Notes: generated by a model from the letters alone, not told the origin. 64,000 nt of DNA from Gadus chalcogrammus (GCF_026213295.1 NC_079420.1:10602828-10666827); one strand, 5' to 3'. Positions 8,715-18,989 are shown, counted from the first letter of the stretch. Made by a program: numbers and translations.

Positions 8715-11090
8715 GCGTGTGCGGAGCCGTCCTACCATTGGTCAATGCACTTCTGACAGAAGCTGTGTGCGCACGGCAGCATGAGGTCCGACCGGCCGTC
8801 CATGCAGATACAACACTCCTCCTCATCCGTCAGCTGCTTCACCCTGCAGGAGGAGGAGGAGGAGGAAGGGAGGAGTTATGGAAATGATTTGGTGACTTAG
8901 ATCTACCTGTGTCTGAGGTCTCTCTGTGTCCTGGTGTCTCCACCTGCCTCACCGTCCAACAGGGGAGTGCGTTTCTCCTCGCCCTCGGCCTCACCACACC
9001 ACGGTAAAGCTACAGGCGTGTTTAAACTACCATGTTCCTACCGGCCCATCCACATGCTGGCCTGGCAGGAGTCGGTGGAGGGCAGCTGGGCCGAGGGGCC
9101 CTCCAAGGGGCCGTCGGGGCCCAGCACCTGGGCGGCCTGGCTGGTGACGTCGCGGTACAGCTGGGTGAACTGGTACAGGTTCATGATGCGGGTGGCCTCC
9201 ACCGTGCCCGTCTCCTTGTTGATCTGGAGGAAGAGGAGGGGAGGGAGGAGGAGGAGGAGGAGGAAGAGGGAGGAGGGAGGAGGGAGGAGGAGGAGGAAGA
9301 AGGAGGAGGACGGTGAGCAGAAGGAGGAGGTGGAGGAGGAGGAGGAGGGGGAGGAGGTGGAGGACGAGGGATGGAGGAGGAGGAGGAAGATGAGGACGAG
9401 CACAAGGGAGAGAACGGTGAGCACGAGGAGGAGGCGGAGGAGGAGTGAAGCACAGCGCCCCAACAAACACAGACACACCAGACCCAGTGGGCCAGAGAGC
9501 CATGATGTGCCCACGAGACTCAACACCCCCTGAACACACACTCTCAGTCTCACCTTAGTGCACACTCTAAGTCTCAGCATAGTGCACACTCTCAGTCTCA
9601 CCATAGTGCTGCACACTCTCAGTCTCACCTTAGTGCACACTCTATCTCACCATAGTGCACACTCTCAGTCTCACATTAGTGCACACTCTCAGTCTCACCT
9701 TGGTGCACAATCTCAGTCTCACCTTGGTGCACACCACGCGCACGGCCACCTTCCACAGGGCGCTGGTGTCGGAGCCGGGCTGCACCTCGAAGAGGAGGTG
9801 CTTCTGCTGCCCGGCGGCCAGCTGGGCCGTCCTGAGGGGACAGACATTAACCGCCAGGGAGTTCAGCAGACGCTTTTATCTAAAGCAACCTACAATAAGT
9901 ACGGGCTGTCACTTTTTATTCGAAGTTCGAATATTCGTTCGAAGGTGGGGTGAAAAGTTCGAATTCGAAGTGTAATTCTCCATTCGAACTGTAAAAATGC
10001 GCTATAAAGAAGAGAGAGGCGAGTGGCTTTTCCTCAATAAAGCGGCCCTCCTGGATCCCCGCTTCTCCCGGTTAGTCCACCTTTCCCCTGCACAGAAACA
10101 TCTCGTGACTGAAAGCCTCTCACACGAGCTCATTGAAACGGAGACCGACACTGATCGCACACGACAGGGAGAAAAGTCCGCTGCTGCGCTGGGCGCGATG
10201 GACATCCTGTTTGGGGACTTATACAGCACGGCTGACAGAAGCAGCTGCAGCGGTAACGGAGAGCTGCGAGACTACTTGTAATTTTCTTTCCGTAAGGAAT
10301 AAAAAGAGCAGCATGCCGTGTTGGAGGTCGGCCTCACAGATTGTTCGTTTATATAGGCTGTGTGTGCCATGGACGACATGCGCTCCGCATATCGCGCTCC
10401 GAGCAGTTATTGTTAATGCGTAAAAGACAGCCGCACTTGTGTGTCGGAGCTTCCTCATGTTGTGTTTACAAATGTGTTATCAAAGATGTGTTTTTATCCT
10501 GTGCTGTTATGAATTCAGTAGGTATACGTGATTTCCACAAGAAATAAAAAGAAACACGACAACAGTCGTCGTGTTTTTTTTTTTTTTTTTTTTAATAGTT
10601 CTATGGGGGGGGTCGAATGTATTCGAATGTATTCGAATTAATTATGGACATTCGAAATTCGTTCGAATTTCATTTTTGGAAAAAGTGACAGCCCTAAAGT
10701 ACATTAGTCCGAAGAAAGAGAAACAATACATCGCTGTCGGTACAGTTAGGATGATCATAGAACCAAGTGCCAAGCACAAACAATCTCTAGGTTAACCCAT
10801 TCCCCGTATACACAAAGATAGCTAGGATAAGATGCTACACAATGCTCAGTACTGTTTTTATGTGCAAGGATGTACAACATACAATAAGTGCGTAAGAGGG
10901 GTGTGGGGGGGTGTTGTGTGTTTTGTGTTGTGTTGTGTTTTGTGTCATGTTTTGCTCACACGTCGTTGAGCTCCGACACCCTGGCCAGGAACTCCTCGTA
11001 GGTGAGGTACCCGCTGTCCCTCACCAGCCCCGCGTGCCTCACCAGCTTCTCGGGCAGCCGGCTGGCCTGGCCCGAGAGCTGCTGGCCCAT
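8336..11090 (-). CDS. rnf141: RING finger protein 141 (ZNF230 family), complete coding region
   Basis: Coding exons on the - strand, in transcript order: 11090-10960, 9831-9723, 9223-9042, 8843-8736, 8486-8336. All join in frame and give 226 residues (mammalian RNF141 is about 230). The N-terminus MGQQLS fits an N-myristoylation signal. The middle includes [12 protein letters not shown] and [12 protein letters not shown], typical of the family. A perfect C3HC4 RING uses Cys151, 154, 165, His167, Cys170, 173, 184 and 187. The C-terminus is [14 protein letters not shown] proteins of this class are candidate E3 ubiquitin ligases; mammalian RNF141 is best known from testis. The start exon opens at an acceptor near 11155. 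Oddities: a donor-derived minisatellite in the 9723 intron, purine arrays upstream of three acceptors, a hAT element in the intron between the first two coding exons, and a 3' UTR made of minisatellite. Confidence 0.95.
8684..8722. repeat. (GT)n microsatellite in rnf141 intron
   Basis: A GT run with GC interruptions just inside the intron after the RING exon (about 14 bases from its donor). Confidence 0.9.
9228..9450. repeat. (GGA)n purine-rich array upstream of rnf141 exon 9042-9223
   Basis: About 220 bases of GGA/GAAG repeats. On the gene strand this is one continuous polypyrimidine tract leading into the acceptor at 9224. Shorter versions precede the acceptors at 8844 and 11156. Confidence 0.9.
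9541..9735. repeat. 24-bp minisatellite of the rnf141 exon-2 splice donor
   Basis: Eight copies of a unit containing CTCACCTTAGTGCACA followed by CTCTCAGT, starting at about 9550, 9573, 9597, 9624, 9646, 9670, 9694 and 9718. The last copy is the real exon/intron boundary: on the - strand TGTGCACCAAG then GTGAGACTGAGA. At least five extra copies keep a GTGAG donor core. Confidence 0.92.
9903..10694 (+). mobile_element. degenerate hAT-like DNA transposon
   Basis: Inverted ends GGGCTGTCACTTTTTATTCG and, reading in from the other side, GGGCTGTCACTTTTTCCAAA. The subterminal regions repeat TTCGAAT. The flanks (ATAAGTAC and TAAAGTAC) look like a slightly decayed 8-bp target duplication. About 790 bp, so most of the transposase is deleted. 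Confidence 0.8.
9997..10281 (+). pseudogene. hAT transposase fragment (ZBED-like C-terminal part)
   Basis: A 94-codon open stretch contains [18 protein letters not shown], the conserved ALLDPRF block of hAT/ZBED transposases, followed by diverged sequence and a stop. It lies inside the inverted-repeat-bounded element above. Too short to be active. Confidence 0.7.
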
Positions 11091-11159
11091 GGCGGCGGCG
11101 GTGGCTGCGGTTTGAGAGGGTGGGGAGGCGGCCTCAGTCGGCGTAGAGCTGCACCCTGG

Positions 11160-11241
11160 AGAGGGAGGGAGGAGGGGGGAGGGGGGAGGGAGGAGGGAGG
11201 AGGGAGGAGAGAGGAGGGGGGAGGGAGGAGGGAGGAGGGAG
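11160..11241. repeat. GGGAGGA purine-rich array upstream of the rnf141 start exon
   Basis: GGGAGGAGGGAGG-type repeats. On the gene strand they form the polypyrimidine tract of the acceptor at 11156. Confidence 0.9.
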
Positions 11242-11757
11242 GGGTCAGCATCAGCTAAATCAAATTGTAGGTTTTGTGATGTAACGACTACTTCGTACTA
11301 CCAGGGATTCGTAGGTCTGTCACAAAAAGGAACAGACAGGCACTTGAACGTGACATTAAAAGATCTTTTAGCACAATAATACACATTTTAATAGCTACAC
11401 ATGGTGTTTGGTTTCTTGTTGGAATTAAAGGGGTTATATTATTCCACCAGATGTGAGTGTGATTGGCCGTGACATCCGTTTGTAATCTGCCCGTCCCTGT
11501 GACATCACTAGTGGGCGTACTTTCCACCTAGATGCACTGGATAGAACAATGTTCCAATGTTTAACGTGATAAATGTTGCTTATCTATCCTCCTCTGATGG
11601 ATAGATCAGCAACATTTGCCACAGTCCACTGGGTAGGCAGGTGGACTGATCTACCAAGCGTACAACTAGGTGGACACGCCCACTTGTGGTGTCACTAAAA
11701 CACAGGAGAGGAAAGATTTTCAAACGGCTTGTATTCGCTGATCACACTCCCCTGGTG

Positions 11758-11818
11758 GCATCATATCACATCATCACATCATCATATCACATCATATCAC
11801 ATCACATCACATCAGATC
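11758..11818. repeat. ATCACATC tandem repeat
   Basis: Simple repeat of ATCATATCACATC and ATCACATC units within the 5' intron of rnf141. Confidence 0.9.
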
Positions 11819-12049
11819 ACCCCTCTAAAGGCTCAGGCCTGCCATTGCCAGGACCTTAAAATGTGGTCATGGATAAGTCGTGCTCACGTTTTTGAAATGT
11901 TATAATATTCTTAATCTTCTGTGGTTGTGGACAGGCCAACACAACAGCACTTAGAGCCCCTCATAAGTCGGTGGAACACTTTGGTTCTGCGCAGTACATG
12001 CCACAAACCTGCAGGCCAACAGCAGTTTAATGAATGGAGGAATGTTGTC

Positions 12050-12372
12050 TATGTTGGGTTGTATATGTTGTATGTGCTGTATATAAGTATGTTGTGCATA
12101 CGTGGTTTTATGTGGTATGTCTTGTATATGTTGTTTGTGTTGTATTGTATATGTTGTATTTGTTATATATATACACACACACATACATACATAGGTTGTA
12201 TGTATGTTGTATATGTTGTGTTGTATATGTTTGTATGTTGTATATATATGTTATTTATGTTGTATATAGGTTATATATGTGGATGTTGTATATGTATGTT
12301 GTATAGATTGTGATGTATATGTATATGTTGTATATGTGTATGTTATAGATAGGTTATATGTTGTATAGATGT
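12050..12372. repeat. TTGTATATGT low-complexity tract
   Basis: GTTGTATATGTTGTATG-type repeats with a short TATATATACACACACAC core. Open frames here are composition artefacts. Confidence 0.85.
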
Positions 12373-12659
12373 TATTTACGTAGGAGACCTCTTCGCCAGG
12401 ATGTAATCACATCTTAAAGTTTGAACGTAGATGTTCAGGCCTTTCTCGTCTGTCGAAAACCCTCGACATGGACTCAGACCCTGTCACACAACAACTCATC
12501 ATCACATCCATGTGCATCGTGGATACCATAATACTAGTAATTAATCAATAATAGTGACATTATACCATGTTTCCCAGCTGACTGAACACTCAGATAGATG
12601 AACACGAACCCCCCTGGAGACCTGAAACAGTCCCGACAAGAGGAGAATAGATCCTTACC

Positions 12660-12790
12660 TGGCACTGACCCGGGCTTTCATCACGGGCTTATTGATCGAT
12701 ATTATTGGTGCTATTGATAAAGTAGGGCGAAGAGGTTTCAGTTGGCGTTCAGCGCGGATGGATACGCTTGTTGACAGAACGCTGTCGCTG
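12660..12790 (-). promoter_or_regulatory. rnf141: probable rnf141 non-coding first exon and promoter
   Basis: On the - strand a strong donor (TGCCAG then GTAAGGATC) ends a candidate exon at 12659/12660. It would splice to the acceptor at 11156, just 5' of the start codon. Upstream sequence at about 12775-12805 is CpG-containing and has a CRE-like TGACGCAC. Orientation, distance and donor quality fit a 5' UTR exon; there is no transcript evidence. Confidence 0.4.
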
Positions 12791-13185
12791 CATGATGACG
12801 CACGGTGCGTATGCGATGTCCGAATTTAAAGTTATTATCAATAATCAATTCGCTAGAACTAACTTTAAAGTCAAGTATGGCCATATGTATAAATGTTGAT
12901 TCTTAAAATGATCATACTAATATTAATGCTTTTAATTCGCGATAACTCGTTTTATATAATACATTAGAATGACCGCCAGGGGGCAGCATTGTGCGGAATG
13001 TACACAAAAATCCTATTCTGCAGTTCCGTCTGTGCGTGGTCAATGGATTTAGTTGTTGGTTGAACATATATAATACAAGCCTAAAATAAATCTCTCGGTG
13101 TAATTGGCAATGCTGTTTTTTGCAGATGTATGTGTTTCTCCAAGATGACACAGACATAGTTGTATGGTCGTGCATTTATTCACTT

Positions 13186-13187
<2 letters not shown>

Positions 13188-13276
<89 letters not shown>
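13188..13276. repeat. (GT)44 microsatellite
   Basis: Pure GT run of about 89 bases, between rnf141 and mgat4c. Confidence 0.97.
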
Positions 13277-13278
<2 letters not shown>

Positions 13279-13849
13279 TGTCCGTGTGCGTGTGTGTTTG
13301 AACCTTTGTGCATGCAAGCAAATGTGCACACTTTTCTGTAATTGCTTTGCATCGACTTTGGAATATCCTTTTTAATAAAAAAACAAAGTAAACCAAACAT
13401 TAACATTCACACTACGATCAGGTGAGATCGGTTCAGACACAATATGAGACTCAGACTCACAATGATAACTAATAGTAACAGTAATGTATTCATCACTTTA
13501 TTACGAAGCACATCCATCCATGAATCCCGTTTAAGTTCTGGACGTCTCGGTAGTTCTGGGGGTCAGAGCGGCGCACACCATCAGGATGGACCCCTCCCGG
13601 CCCGGCCCCCCAGCCCTGACCACAGCACCCCATCAGTCCAGAGTAATGAGCCACAACCACCACGGAGACCTAATGACGATGTATGATTGACAACCATAAT
13701 GGAGCCGGAATCATTTTGCCCTTGATGTTCACGCACACGCACACGCACAACGACAACCCACACACGCCCACATTATGATGTCATTTACGAAGAGCTTCTG
13801 AGTTGGCTCGTCAACATAACATAAAACCTGGTGGCAGAATGTCATGATT

Positions 13850-13855
13850 TTTATT
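13850..13855 (-). promoter_or_regulatory. mgat4c: possible mgat4c polyadenylation signal
   Basis: AATAAA on the - strand, about 770 bases beyond the mgat4c stop codon, in AT-rich DNA. A MITE at 14168-14543 lies between. Other hexamers could serve. Confidence 0.3.
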
Positions 13856-14167
13856 AGAAATGCAACAACCCAAAGTCAAGTAGCAAAGCGACATAGCAGA
13901 GGATTCTGGGGCAAAGTACAAAGAAAACTAAACAATGACCTGGAGGTTTCTTCTGTAATCAATATCAGGATTTCATTGGAAAAACAACGTTAACGGTACA
14001 TCTTTAATTCAGATTAAACCAATTGTAAATCTCAACAAAACTAAAACAGATATGCAGTCCGGTCAAATATGGATGGTTTGAATTTAACGTCCACAGCCAC
14101 TGTCCCGAGATGAACCCGTACGAGACTGAAACCTTCCAGGACGGGAACACAGAGTCACAGTACTAAT

Positions 14168-14543
14168 GCCTCGTTTGCACCGAGCGGAGCGGCTCGGAAC
14201 GGCGCGGCTCGGGGCATGACAGCTCGGTTACGCTGAATCTGGCTCACGTTGCCACCTCCTCCGACTCTACCCTTATGGTAGGGCGGGATTTAAGCCGGAT
14301 GGCGATAACCGCGGCAGCTACGGAAGCAAACTTTTGCGTGTCATTTGCTTCAATAAACGAAGCTTTCGCCTTTCCAGAAATGTCCATAAATACCTTGCGG
14401 GTACCGTGTTTGTTTGTTTTTTATCCCCTGTCGCACAGATGTGACGATTCTTTTGACCAATCAATGGAAGGCATTGTGTTGCTCCACCTTTTTTGGCACC
14501 CTTTCAGACCGAACCAAGCCGCCCACCTCGGTGGGAACGAGAC
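14168..14543. mobile_element. non-autonomous DNA transposon (GCCTCGTTTGCACCGAGCGG ends)
   Basis: The left end GCCTCGTTTGCACCGAGCGG and the right end read inward GGTCTCGTTCCCACCGAGG are imperfect inverted repeats. About 375 bp, no transposase. It lies about 80 bp beyond the mgat4c stop codon, so it probably belongs to the mgat4c 3' UTR. Confidence 0.6.
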
Positions 14544-14553
14544 CTAACTAACA

Positions 14554-14664
14554 GGCGGTCCACACGCTGACCGTCCTCAGGGTCTTGACCGTCCTCAGAG
14601 TGGAGAGGGCTGGGCGGCCTTCAGGGTGCCGAGGGCTGGGCGGTCCACACGCTGACCGTCCTCA
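14554..14664. repeat. small tandem duplication of the mgat4c coding end
   Basis: GCGGTCCACACGCTGACCGT plus CCTCA occurs at 14554-14579 and again at 14639-14664. GAGGGCTGGGCGG and GACCGTCCTCAG blocks are repeated between them. The right copy is coding (last codons of mgat4c); the left copy is 3' UTR. Confidence 0.85.
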
Positions 14665-17223
14665 CGATGAGCCAGTCCTCCTGACTGGCCGTCACCACTA
14701 TCCGAACGCACTGGACCTCAAAGCCGATCTTATGGTGCACGTTGTGCACCTCGATGCGGCCGTCCTTAAACTCCCCCAGCGTGATGTAGGAGGTGCACTG
14801 CTGGCCCTGCCTGGACTCCGTAAGCCTCCGCCCGACCTCCAGCGCCCCGCGGTGCAGGACGTCGCTCTGCCGGTCGTCCGACCCCGTGACGACCCTGATC
14901 CGGCTGATCCTGGCGGACTTGTTAAAGATGACGACCAAGAAGTCCCCGGTGAACGGCGGCTTCCCCCAGAAGTACTCCTCGGCGACGCTGCTGTAGGCCC
15001 GGCCGACGTCGTAGCTCTCGAACACGTGGATGTTGGTGTGCAGGCGGGCGGGCGGGTTGTCGGGGACGTCCGCCGAGTCCTCCTCGAAGTCGTCGTCCTG
15101 CAGCTTGTTCTCGGCACCGTTGTACGAGGAGTAATAGCCCATGTGCTGGAACAGCGAGGGCCGGAAGCGGATCACGTCCTTCTGGGCCAGCAGGCCCCTG
15201 AAGTGGAGGAGGAGCCAGTCGCACGGCATCTCCTGGTAGAAGAGCAGCAGGAAGCGGGCCAGGCGCGGCAGGTCCCCCGAGCGGTACAGCTTCCCGATGT
15301 ACCCCAGCTTGGAGAACTCCAGCATCACCCAGTAGGAGCCTTCCCGGGAGGAGATCACCTTCTTCAGGGAGGTCAGGAAATTCCTGGAGCAGCGCACGTC
15401 GTCCTCCAGCATCATGTAGAAGTCCGAGAGCTCGGTGCAGAAGTTGAGCAGGAAGGCGTAGTCGACATTCTGCTTGGAGCGGAACCGGACCCGGTCGTCG
15501 GGGTCGTTGAAGTTCCTCTTCAGACCGTCCAGAGGCGGGTAGTACTCCTCCGGAGCCTGGATGACCAGCAGGCGCCCGGCGAGAATGTGGTGGGCAAACC
15601 TCCGGGAGATCTCCTGCACCAGGTGGTCACACCACGCCAGGTCGAAGTCCGCCAGGTGGACCACCACCACCATCTGCTGTAGCTCCTCGTAGCTGGACTG
15701 GTCGAAGATGGACTTGATCGTTTCTATCAGGTAGTTCCCCTTTCTCCGTTTGACGGACGACAGGCCGATGGTGAGGAACTCTGTGTGGGAAAGACATTTT
15801 GGTAAAGAAAAAAAGAACTGAAGGATTAAAACCCAGGCTGTAACCCTAACCCAGTGATTACTAGCACACTCATGCTTCAAAACAACAAGCCAGATTCAAC
15901 TAAACTCCAGTCCCTTGAGTTCTTCAACAATGAGACCGTGGGTGGGGTCTTTGCTGACAATTGCTCTTGTCATTGCTGACAAGAGCAATGCAAGACGTAT
16001 TATTTTGTTTTCCATTATTTTAGGTTATCGATATCTATTCGTAACACACAGAATGATACGAGGGCCACTCACTCCTGCGGTTCAGGGGCAGGCCCGCCAG
16101 GTAGCGGTACGTCACGTTGATGCTCCCCGAGAAGTTGGCCGGCTCCCGGAGCCCGGGTACGTCTCTCTCTGGGGGCCCTGGGGGGCCCGGGGGCAGCAGC
16201 GTCTCGCCCAGAGGCCGTTTCTCCGCCTCCTGTGGAGAGGAGGACCGTCAGCCACCGGCGCCTGCACCACGTCTCCACCGCTCAGAGGAACGCAGAACCA
16301 GGGACCAAAGCACCACGCAGAACCAGGGACCAAAGAACCACTCAGAACCAGGAACCAAAGCACCACGCAGAACCAGGGACCAAAGCACCACGCAGAACCA
16401 GGAACCAAAGCACCACTCAGAACCAGGAACCAAAGCACCACGCAGAACCAGGGACCAAAGAACCACTCAGAACCAGGAACCAAAGCACCACGCAGAACCA
16501 GGAACCAAAGCACCACGCAGAACCAGGGACCAAAGCACCACGCAGAACCAGGAACCAAAGCACTACGCAGAACCAGGAACCAAAGAACCACGCAGAACCA
16601 GGGACCAAAGCACCACGCAGAACCAGGAACCAAAGAACCACTCAGAACCAGGAACCAAAGCACCACGCAGAACCAGGGACCAAAGCACCACGCAGAACCA
16701 GGAACCAAAGCACCACGCAGAACCAGGGACCAAAGCACCACGCAGAACCAGGAACCAAAGCACCACGCAGACATTCAGGGCGTTGAGCAGACGCTTTCAT
16801 CCAGAGTGACTTACATTGACAGAAGTGCATTGGTCAGAAGAAGGAGAAACAACAATATATGACTGTCGGTACAGTAAGGTTCATAGATCCAAGTGCCAAG
16901 CACTAACAATCTAACGATAGCTAGGATGAGACGCTACACAATGCTAAGTACAATGCTTGAAGGGGTTCAACACTAGGGTGGGGTTCAGTGCTAGGGTGGG
17001 GTTCAATTCTACGGTGGGGTTCAACTCTACGGTGGGGTTCAACAATACAGTGGGGTTCAGCTCATCCCGTGGTCACCGCTCGGTGCTGACTCACCAGCAC
17101 ATACTCATTGTCCATGTAGAGGTTGAAGAAGAGGAGGAAGGTGATTAGGAAGACCAGGACCGGGATCGTGGCGCGCTTCCGAAAGCATCTCATCCTGTCG
17201 ACGGCCTTCACCACCAGCCTCAT
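14621..17223 (-). CDS. mgat4c: MGAT4C-like GT54 N-acetylglucosaminyltransferase, complete coding region
   Basis: Three - strand exons, 17223-17095, 16229-16073 and 15780-14621, join in frame and give 481 residues (human MGAT4C about 478). The family (CAZy GT54) is named for adding beta-1,4 GlcNAc to the alpha-1,3-mannose arm of N-glycans in the Golgi; activity of the C member is less established. Seen: a short basic cytosolic tail (RMRCFRKR), a single membrane anchor at residues about 19-37 ([15 protein letters not shown]), a stem with NFS and NVT sequons, then the catalytic domain. The domain carries [21 protein letters not shown], the acidic LEDDVRC motif (EDD about 221-223) and [19 protein letters not shown]. 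The C-terminus WTAQPSAP is longer than the human ending and overlaps a small tandem duplication. A further in-frame Met (17193) is possible. A 25-bp minisatellite fills the first coding intron. Non-coding 5' exons probably lie far upstream. Confidence 0.94.
16288..16770. repeat. 25-bp minisatellite in mgat4c intron, about 19 copies
   Basis: Unit CACCACGCAGAACCAGGRAC plus CAAAG, nearly homogeneous (variants CTCAG/CGCAG, GGG/GGA, GCACC/GAACC). Because 25 is not a multiple of three and no unit contains a stop, several frames on both strands are open across the whole array. It directly follows the acceptor side of exon 16073-16229. Confidence 0.95.
16771..16950 (-). repeat. CGCTTTGGATAAAAGCG-tail interspersed repeat
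   Basis: Starts ACATTCAGGGCGTTGAGCAG and continues through GACTGTCGGTACAGTAAGG and CAAGTGCCAAGCACTAACAA. Same family as 50009 and 41251. Confidence 0.75.
16970..17062. repeat. about 18-bp tandem repeat (GGTGGGGTTCAACTCTAC)
   Basis: Five copies of a GTGGGGTTCA-based unit with variable ends, close to the donor of the first mgat4c coding exon. Confidence 0.9.
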
Positions 17224-17249
17224 GGCCTCCGGCCTCGGCCCGGACACGG

Positions 17250-17290
17250 AGACGGAGTCGGAGGAGGAGGAGGAGGAGGAGGAAGAGGAG
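17250..17290. repeat. (GGA)n tract upstream of the mgat4c start codon
   Basis: GAGGAGGAGGAGGAGGAGGA run. On the gene strand it is TCC-rich and could be the polypyrimidine tract of an acceptor (an AG stands about 10 bases before the start codon), or 5' UTR encoding only apparent poly-Ser. Confidence 0.7.
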
Positions 17291-17344
17291 GCTGCATGGA
17301 CCGCCGGCTCGGGAACTACGGGAACACAAGAGGGAATATGCTCC

Positions 17345-17722
17345 AATATAATTTTTACCTTCCCGATAACGATTCCTCAACTTGAGTACCGGCCGATACG
17401 AGTATATACCGATACAGCTCCTAGCATTGTAACTACTAATAGCACGTGTTCTGATTGAAGGGTTGCTTTTATCCTCTAGTTCAGTGTGAGCATTCGTGTT
17501 TTTCCGACTTAGCTTGAATGCCAATGGTCGGAGTTGACATGTTTCCGATTCCGACTTTCCACCTCCGACTGTTAGTGGGATGTTTTCATGTTTAGCAAAA
17601 TGAGCCACGTGATGGCATCGGATCGTTGTGTAGACTTCCATACTCGCCGATACCCAATACTGCATTTTAGGTGGTATCAGAGGAATTTCTGATACTGGTA
17701 TCTGTATCGGAACAACTCTAGG
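17345..17722. mobile_element. non-autonomous DNA element (GATACCGATT family), copy 2
   Basis: Shares CAACTTGAGTACCGGCCGAT, TTGTAACTACTAATAGCAC and a right end TGTATCGGAACAACTCTAGG with the copy at 587-874. It lies immediately 5' of mgat4c. Confidence 0.55.
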
Positions 17723-17724
17723 AA

Positions 17725-18490
17725 GGAGAAATTACAACTGCCTCATCTCTCTGAGATCGTAGCCGCACCATGTAGCATGGAGGACCTTCTGATATCCACA
17801 GCTAGTCTGTGAATACGTCTGGCTGGCGTCTGCCGTGAGAGAGAAGCCAACTGAATTACTGTTGAGTCCGGACACGTGTCTGTTGTGATGAGGAGACTCC
17901 CGGTCAGCCTCCTTCAGGGCTGTCAGCGTGTCCCAAAGAACACGGCCCGACGCCCGGGCCTCAACACCTGCCTCACCTCCTGACCTCCAATCCCCCGCTC
18001 CTCATTTGAGCTTCTACTGACCCTGGGTCAGTTTAGTCTAAATACAGAGACGAAGACGCAATAGCCAAAACCCTAAATCCTGACCCTAAACTTTGAACCC
18101 CTAAACCCTCCCCTAAACCCTAAACCTTAATCCCTGACCCCTGAACCCTAAACCCTAAACCCCAAACCAAAACCCTGTGCTTTATATGATGGCTGTGAAA
18201 GCGTAACCAGCCTCATTCTATGTTAATGGTATTGAGAGGCATCACCCTGGCGTGGTTCAGAGTGCGGGGCAATGCCTGATTCCATGATCTTATGTAAGAC
18301 CTCATATTTCCAAAGGTAGATATGACTGAGATAACAACCTGTGCGTGAGCTTGTCTAAAAAGGGTGCATCTAAATCTTGAATGTGCGGCAGCTTTGAAGA
18401 AGGTTCATTAAATGTTCATCGCTAGTCCAGCTGGTGGCTCTAAAGAAAGCAACATCAGTAGCAGAAGAAGAGGATGGTGGAGGAGAGGAG
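17725..18490. other. intergenic DNA with a CCCTAAA-rich patch
   Basis: No exon is recognised. At 18065-18175 there is an irregular run of ACCCTAAACC/CCCTGACCC motifs that resembles but does not form a telomere repeat. Confidence 0.5.
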
Positions 18491-18495
18491 GCACT

Positions 18496-18560
18496 CTGTC
18501 TCTCACTCTCTCTCTCTCTCTCTTTCTCTGTCTGTCTCTCTCTCTCTCTCTGTCTCTCTT
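18496..18560. repeat. (CT)n microsatellite
   Basis: CT repeats with TG and TT interruptions. Confidence 0.9.
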
Positions 18561-18794
18561 CAGTCAGCAGAGATTCTGAGACCGTAGAAGCGGAGTCAAG
18601 TCATTACAAGAGCATGCATGCACACACATGTACACTCACAGAAACCCCTGTTAGTATGCGTAATACAAATACACACACGCAAAATCAAAGAAACCCCTTT
18701 GAGTGTATGTAGAACAAACAGACACACATACTCACACACATACAAACAGAAACATAAACACACACACAAACCTGTGTGAGTGGTACAATCACAT

Positions 18795-18927
<133 letters not shown>

Positions 18928-18986
18928 TCCGCATGCAAATATATGGAAGCAAAAACTTCTGAAATGCACACACAAACTGGCTAGGA

Positions 18987-18989
<3 letters not shown>

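Larger units (their letters stand above)
9845..10900 (-). repeat. CGCTTTGGATAAAAGCG-tail interspersed repeat, split by a hAT insertion
   Basis: The left part (9845-9902) carries CAGACGCTTTTATCTAAAGC and ACAATAAGTAC. The right part (10696-10900) resumes AAAGTACATTAGTCCGAAGAAAG and continues to CAAGTGCCAAGCAC. Joined, they match the uninterrupted copies at 50009 and 41251. Confidence 0.8.

Noticed and set aside
14585..15682. 365-codon open frame on the + strand
   Set aside because: It is antisense to the large mgat4c exon and reflects its GC-rich codon use; the - strand product is a clear GT54 enzyme, whereas this frame has no recognisable domain.
15915..16862. 315-codon + strand frame and a 220-codon - strand frame
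   Set aside because: Both are translations of the 25-bp minisatellite, open only because no unit has a stop.
17223..17346. Upstream in-frame start giving a poly-Ser N-terminus for MGAT4C
   Set aside because: The extra residues come from a (TCC)n tract that looks like 5' UTR or an acceptor polypyrimidine tract, and the start at 17223 matches the human N-terminus length better.
18065..18175. Interstitial telomere repeat
   Set aside because: CCCTAAA-like words are irregularly spaced and mixed with CCCTGACCC; there is no run of perfect TTAGGG hexamers.
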